The notes beneath the pieces were generated by a model that saw nothing but the letters and a program-made list of their open reading frames with translations, was not told the DNA's origin and made no database searches. Shown piece by piece: positions 60,211-64,000 of a DNA stretch of 64,000 nucleotides; positions within the stretch are counted from its first letter, which is position 1; each line of letters begins with the position of its first letter. This DNA comes from Alcanivorax nanhaiticus (GTDB lineage Bacteria > Pseudomonadota > Gammaproteobacteria > Pseudomonadales > Alcanivoracaceae): contig NZ_ARXV01000006.1 in the NCBI RefSeq assembly GCF_000756665.1, forward strand, positions 212,802 through 276,801, in the 5' to 3' direction. Both the position numbers and the translations under genes were made by a program.

Positions 60211-61575
60211 ATGGACTGGCAACAGCTACTGAACAAGACCCGCCTGGGCGGGCGCGATGCGAAGGATGAAAGTGGCCGTACCGCTTTTCTCCGCGACCAC
60301 GACAAAATCATTTTTTCCGGTGCGTTCCGCCGCCTGGCCCGCAAGACCCAGGTGCACCCGCTGGCCACCAATGATCATGTTCATAATCGTCTGACGCATT
60401 CGCTGGAAGTTTCCTGCGTAGGACGAACGCTGGGCATTCGCGCAGGAGAACGCCTGCAACGACAACATCTACTCCCCGACAGTGTCAGCGCCACCGACTT
60501 CGGTGACATTGTGCAATCCGCCTGTCTCGCCCACGACATCGGCAACCCGCCGTTTGGCCATACCGGCGAGCGCGCTATCCGTGCCTGGTTTCAGGAACGA
60601 GGCCAACGTTTTCTCGACATGCTGCCAGCGCAGCAGCAAAGCGACCTGACCTTTTTTGAGGGCAACGCCCAGGGCTTTCGTATTCTCACCAAGAGCGAAT
60701 ACCACCAGTACGACGATGGCATGCGACTCACCTACGCCACCCTGGCCACCTTCCTGAAATATCCCTGGCTATCAGCGGATGCTGGAAACGCCAGCAGCAA
60801 ACCGGGCAAGTACAGTGCCTTTGTCTCGGAAGCTGCCGCTTTTCAGGAAGTCGCCAACGCCACCGGACTGATAGAACAATCTCCGGGCCGCTTCAGCCGT
60901 CATCCGCTGGCTTACCTGATGGAGGCCGCCGACGACTTCTGCTACGCCATTATCGACCTGGAAGATGGTCTGGAGATGGATCTGCTGCACTGGGATGAAG
61001 TGTACGCCCTTCTGCAACCGGCATTGCCCGACACCAAAGAAGTCAGCGAGCTGATTCATTCCGATCTTCGCGACGGCCGCAAGGCAGCCCTGCTGCGCGG
61101 CAAAATTATCGAGCGCTTCATCGAAGCGGGCGTGGAAGCGTTTGTCGCCAATCACGAGCAACTGTTGCTGGGTCGTATGGAGGGTGACCTGATCAGCCAC
61201 TGTGAACCCGCTGTACGGGACGTAGTAGAAAACGCCAAGCAACTGGCGCGCTCAAAAGTCTTTGAACACCCACGAAAGATTGAACTGGAAATTGGCGCTT
61301 TCGAAGTCATGGGGGCGCTACTTGACGGACTGATTGAAGCGGCCGTTTCGCACGCCTGTAACAACGCGAAAAACACATACAACAATTACCGTCACGAACG
61401 CATTATCGACCTGATCGGCCGACACAGTTTTCCGGAAAACCTGGAACAGCTACCGGAACAGGAACGAATCTATCAGTGCATCATGCGCGCGCTGGATTTT
61501 CTCGCTGGCATGACAGACAACTACGCCACCTATCTGGCCAAGCAGTTTTCAGGCATGGCGGAAACGCGCTATTAG
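60211..61575 (+). CDS. dgt: Deoxyguanosinetriphosphate triphosphohydrolase-like protein
   Basis: 454 residues from the ATG at 60211 (MDWQQLLNKTRLGGRDAKDE); the ribosome site is weak, and the frame is open further up. The HD domain ligands are HVHNRLTHSLEVSC (His near residue 55) and AHDIGNPPFGHTGE (His-Asp near residue 107), followed by a late metal Asp. The family hydrolyses dGTP or other dNTPs to the nucleoside and triphosphate and controls dNTP pools. This matches the shorter dGTPase-like type rather than E. coli Dgt. It ends at a clear terminator and is alone. Confidence 0.87.
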   Translation: MDWQQLLNKTRLGGRDAKDESGRTAFLRDHDKIIFSGAFRRLARKTQVHPLATNDHVHNRLTHSLEVSCVGRTLGIRAGERLQRQHLLPDSVSATDFGDIVQSACLAHDIGNPPFGHTGERAIRAWFQERGQRFLDMLPAQQQSDLTFFEGNAQGFRILTKSEYHQYDDGMRLTYATLATFLKYPWLSADAGNASSKPGKYSAFVSEAAAFQEVANATGLIEQSPGRFSRHPLAYLMEAADDFCYAIIDLEDGLEMDLLHWDEVYALLQPALPDTKEVSELIHSDLRDGRKAALLRGKIIERFIEAGVEAFVANHEQLLLGRMEGDLISHCEPAVRDVVENAKQLARSKVFEHPRKIELEIGAFEVMGALLDGLIEAAVSHACNNAKNTYNNYRHERIIDLIGRHSFPENLEQLPEQERIYQCIMRALDFLAGMTDNYATYLAKQFSGMAETRY

Positions 61576-61593
61576 TCTCAGCACCCCTGCAAC

Positions 61594-61624
61594 GAAAAAC
61601 GCCCTGACAAGTCAGGGCGTTTTT
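61594..61624 (+). terminator. Rho-independent terminator after dgt
   Basis: AAAAACGCCCTGA pairs with TCAGGGCGTTTTT around a CAAG loop, 19 bp after the stop. It can also act for the convergent gene at 61655. Confidence 0.9.
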
Positions 61625-61654
61625 CCGTCTCATACTCGTTTGAATAATCGCAGC

Positions 61655-62293
61655 TTAGTCGGCCAGTCTTACACCCACCGCCACGAAAGTCTCCAGCCCG
61701 GAGGTACCGTCGCCTTCGTCCAGGTTACCTCCACCAGCCGTAATGACCTTGCCATCGGAAGAGAGCATGAAGGCTTCGGAATCACCGTCACTCCAGGTAA
61801 CGTTGAGCGTCTGCCCGGTTACGGACCAGGAGCCCCCGCCTGTTTCATTGTCATTCCAGGTGTCAACATAGTGAGAACAGCTGGACTCATCACAGATGTT
61901 TGCATCCAGACTGATGAAGCGTCCACTCTCGCTGAACGTTTCGCTGAGCGAGCCGTCACTGTTGAAGGTCAGATCGGCGGTGCCACCGAAGCGCTCCAGA
62001 TTGGCCCCACCACCGTCATCCAGCTCGATGATGCCACCTGAGAAGTACAGCTTGTAGGTAGCCCCGCTCACAATGTCGTTCAGACTCGCCACCTCGCCGC
62101 TTGCAGCTTCAAGAGCGGCAATACGAGTATTGTTGTCGTTGATCGCCGTAATCAGCGCCTGAAAGTTCGCATCCACTCCGGCAGCAGTCGCCGCCTGACC
62201 CGATTGCGGAGCCGTGTAGCCGGTCACTTCTGCGGCCATGGCATTGGCACTCAGCACAGCAGCGGTGAGGCCTGTCAGAATTACTTTTTTCAT
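61655..62293 (-). CDS. Secreted protein with short coiled coil, unknown function
   Basis: 212 residues with signal peptide MKKVILTGLTAAVLSANAMAAE. The segment AATAAGVDANFQALITAINDNNTRIAALEA (described by its end points, about residues 35-64) is a short coiled coil like those of many marine-bacterial surface proteins. The rest is a small beta-rich domain with CDESSCSHYVDTW (two Cys, about residue 134) and GSWSVTGQTLNVTWSDGDSE. It lies 41 bp downstream of the large repeat protein and may be expressed with it. No family is recognised. Confidence 0.6.
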   Translation of the reverse strand: MKKVILTGLTAAVLSANAMAAEVTGYTAPQSGQAATAAGVDANFQALITAINDNNTRIAALEAASGEVASLNDIVSGATYKLYFSGGIIELDDGGGANLERFGGTADLTFNSDGSLSETFSESGRFISLDANICDESSCSHYVDTWNDNETGGGSWSVTGQTLNVTWSDGDSEAFMLSSDGKVITAGGGNLDEGDGTSGLETFVAVGVRLAD

Positions 62294-62334
62294 GTCTCTT
62301 CCCCTCTATAGGTTTTGTGCTTTAACCAACGGCC

Positions 62335-64000
62335 TCACTGCCAGTTGGCTTGATCCCAGTTGAAATTGTCCCAGACAGCAGCGGTCGGACCGGTACCGTC
62401 TTCCACGAAGCTGACGCTGATGGAGCAATCTGCGGTGATTGCGCCGGTGGTGTAGGTGTCGTCGATCAGATCACCACCACAACCGGAAATGGTATTCACC
62501 ACATAGCCTTCATTCGGCGTCACTGTCAGCACACGAATGTCACCATGCAGGACCCCTTCCAGATTGCTGCCTACAATCATGCCGTTCTCACCATCGACAC
62601 TGGCCGTGATGGTGTAGGTCTTCTGCGCAAAGGTGGCGGTGACAGAACATGCCGCAGTGATGGTGCCGGTGGTGAAGGTATTGCCATCCAGGGTGCCGCC
62701 ACAGCCGCTGACGCCAGTCAGCTCATAGCCCTCATCCGCTGTCACTGTGAATTGCTGGGTCTGACCGTGATCCACCATGGGGTTGGCCGGTGTAAAGCTG
62801 CCGTTATCCGCGATAGTGGTGACCTGATACTCAATAGCTTCGAAGGTCACCGCCACCGTACAGTCCCCGGTAATAGCCGCAGTGACGTAATTACTGCCAT
62901 CCAGGCTACCGCCACAGGTGCCGCCGACAGTACCGATCTGATGCCCCTCATCCGGGGTCAGACCAAACACGGTGGCAGTGCCATGCTCCACGGTGGCACT
63001 GGACTGTGAGATCACGCCGTTCCCGGTGACCTGGGTGGTCACGGTGTAGCTCATCAAGCTGAGCACGGCTTCCACATGACAGGCTTCGGTCACCGGGCCA
63101 ACGGTGTAGCCACCGTTCTGCCCCGTCGGCACCACTTCACAGGTGTCGCCCGCAACCGAGTCCACCATAAAGCCCATTGCCGGAGTGAGCGTCAGCAAGC
63201 CATTCTGGTTATGACCCACCGTCAAAGAATCCGGATCGAAGCTGCCATCACCCACCACACTGGTGGTCACTGCGTACTGCTTCGGTGCAAACGTCGGGGT
63301 GATGGTGCAGGCTGCGGTAATCACACCGGTGGTGTAAGTAGTGCCCTCAAGATCACCTCCACACCCCTCGACGCCCACCAGGTCATAACCTTCATCCACA
63401 CTGACTTCGAACTGGGTGCTGTCGCCATGATCAACGAAAGCAGAGCCCGGCAGCAGGCCACCGCCAGTGACCATGGCTGTGGTCACTTCATATTCATTAA
63501 TGGCGAAGGAGACAGACAGGCTACAGGTTGCTTGAATGGCATCCGTGGTAAACGTCGTGCCATCCAGCTCACCGCTACAGCCTGTGACTTCATCGATGCT
63601 GTAACCTTCCGCCGGCGTGATTGAGAAGTTGGCAGAGGCGCCACCCAACACCGAGACTGACGCTGGCGAAACGCTGCCATTGTCTCCTGCGACGGCGGAG
63701 AGGCTGTAACTGGTTACGCCAAGCGCTTCATTCTCGGACGCATACGCATTGATGGCATCCACAAGGTCACTGCCACTGGTAGCAGGCAGCGTGCCGGCAT
63801 TGTCACCGATGGTGATATCGCCACCATTTTTCTTGCCATCTACCACGCCGTCACTGGCATCCTCGATCAGGGCCATGACGGTATCAAACTCATCCGTACC
63901 GGAACTAATGGTATGTGCCTGGTTGGAGAGGCCGCCCAGCACGGCCGCGTACTGCTTGGCAGCCGAGTCATCGCCGCTGGTGCTTGGCACCGTGGTCAGC
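62335..64000 (-). CDS. Large secreted repeat protein (InlB B-repeat-like), C-terminal part, cut by window edge
   Basis: 555 residues in view; the frame is open through base 64000, so the start is outside. Six repeats of about 70 residues follow an acidic region. Each has the order VTT.V.GNG, VDHG.T..F.V, DEGY, GCGG.L.G..YTTG.IT, C.V...F, with two cysteines per unit in five of the six (the third has a variant). They resemble the divergent InlB B-repeat of large surface proteins, and the Cys pair likely forms a disulfide in each. The end WDNFNWDQANW has no sorting motif that I recognise. It is presumably exported and surface-associated. Confidence 0.8.
   Translation of the reverse strand, partial: LTTVPSTSGDDSAAKQYAAVLGGLSNQAHTISSGTDEFDTVMALIEDASDGVVDGKKNGGDITIGDNAGTLPATSGSDLVDAINAYASENEALGVTSYSLSAVAGDNGSVSPASVSVLGGASANFSITPAEGYSIDEVTGCSGELDGTTFTTDAIQATCSLSVSFAINEYEVTTAMVTGGGLLPGSAFVDHGDSTQFEVSVDEGYDLVGVEGCGGDLEGTTYTTGVITAACTITPTFAPKQYAVTTSVVGDGSFDPDSLTVGHNQNGLLTLTPAMGFMVDSVAGDTCEVVPTGQNGGYTVGPVTEACHVEAVLSLMSYTVTTQVTGNGVISQSSATVEHGTATVFGLTPDEGHQIGTVGGTCGGSLDGSNYVTAAITGDCTVAVTFEAIEYQVTTIADNGSFTPANPMVDHGQTQQFTVTADEGYELTGVSGCGGTLDGNTFTTGTITAACSVTATFAQKTYTITASVDGENGMIVGSNLEGVLHGDIRVLTVTPNEGYVVNTISGCGGDLIDDTYTTGAITADCSISVSFVEDGTGPTAAVWDNFNWDQANWQ

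Overview
The window reads as a chromosome segment of a marine gammaproteobacterium, most likely Alcanivorax or a close relative (inference from gene content, a moderately high GC content and gene order; no search was run). The block pepP, UPF0149, a ZapB-like coiled coil, zapA, 6S RNA, ygfA has the order known from Pseudomonas, and tkt, gap/epd, pgk, fba next to metK is also Pseudomonas-like. There are no prophage genes, transposases, tRNAs, rRNAs or CRISPR arrays that I can see.

Layout. 1-3.1 kb: pepP (cut by the window edge), UPF0149, divergent zapB-like/zapA, 6S RNA, ygfA. 3.4-5.8 kb: ilvA and rpiA, divergent. 6-9.9 kb: small secreted proteins, an alpha/beta hydrolase, a flavin-reductase-like protein, a META lipoprotein. 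10.2-15.7 kb: fba, pgk, gap/epd, tkt on the minus strand. 16-21 kb: methionine/SAM cycle (ArsR-methyltransferase regulator resembling SahR, metK, SAH riboswitch plus ahcY, metF). 21.5-28.2 kb: YbaK-type deacylase, pyk, DegV, an outer-membrane barrel, two unknown genes. 28.4-32.4 kb: formaldehyde detoxification (GFA-like, LysR, frmA, fghA). 32.5-45.3 kb: a three-gene DUF7064/phosphotransferase/DUF6285 operon, nitronate monooxygenase, AraC regulator divergent from a sterol-desaturase-family hydroxylase, MATE pump, patatin, hydrolase, ppnP, OsmC, pirin. 45.3-51.5 kb: lipoproteins, SAM methyltransferase/LysR divergent pair, AI-2E-type permease, Na+/Ca2+ exchanger. 51.8-55.9 kb: an RND efflux pair. 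56.6-64 kb: PAQR protein, a BigR/SqrR-like sulfur regulator with two YeeE/YedE half-transporters, glutathione peroxidase, DJ-1/PfpI protein, dGTPase, and two secreted proteins, the last a large repeat protein running off the window.

The most unusual feature is in the gaps between genes. Nearly every long gap holds small inverted-repeat elements. Several families unrelated in sequence (GAGTTTC type, TRTTMAC type, CAAGTNN type, CGTAGCT type, GCGTGNN type) are built the same way: about four 7-bp words in tandem as one arm, and often the inverted set as the other arm around a variable centre. Another family uses 9-bp words (CACAGAGNN). In one place the word has expanded to 43 perfect copies, leaving all six frames open. 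Some elements are nested in others, two supply the last codons of a gene, and a pair flanks the SahR-like gene. REP-like long hairpins (a 30-bp perfect inverted repeat at 5811-5970, and others) lie among them.
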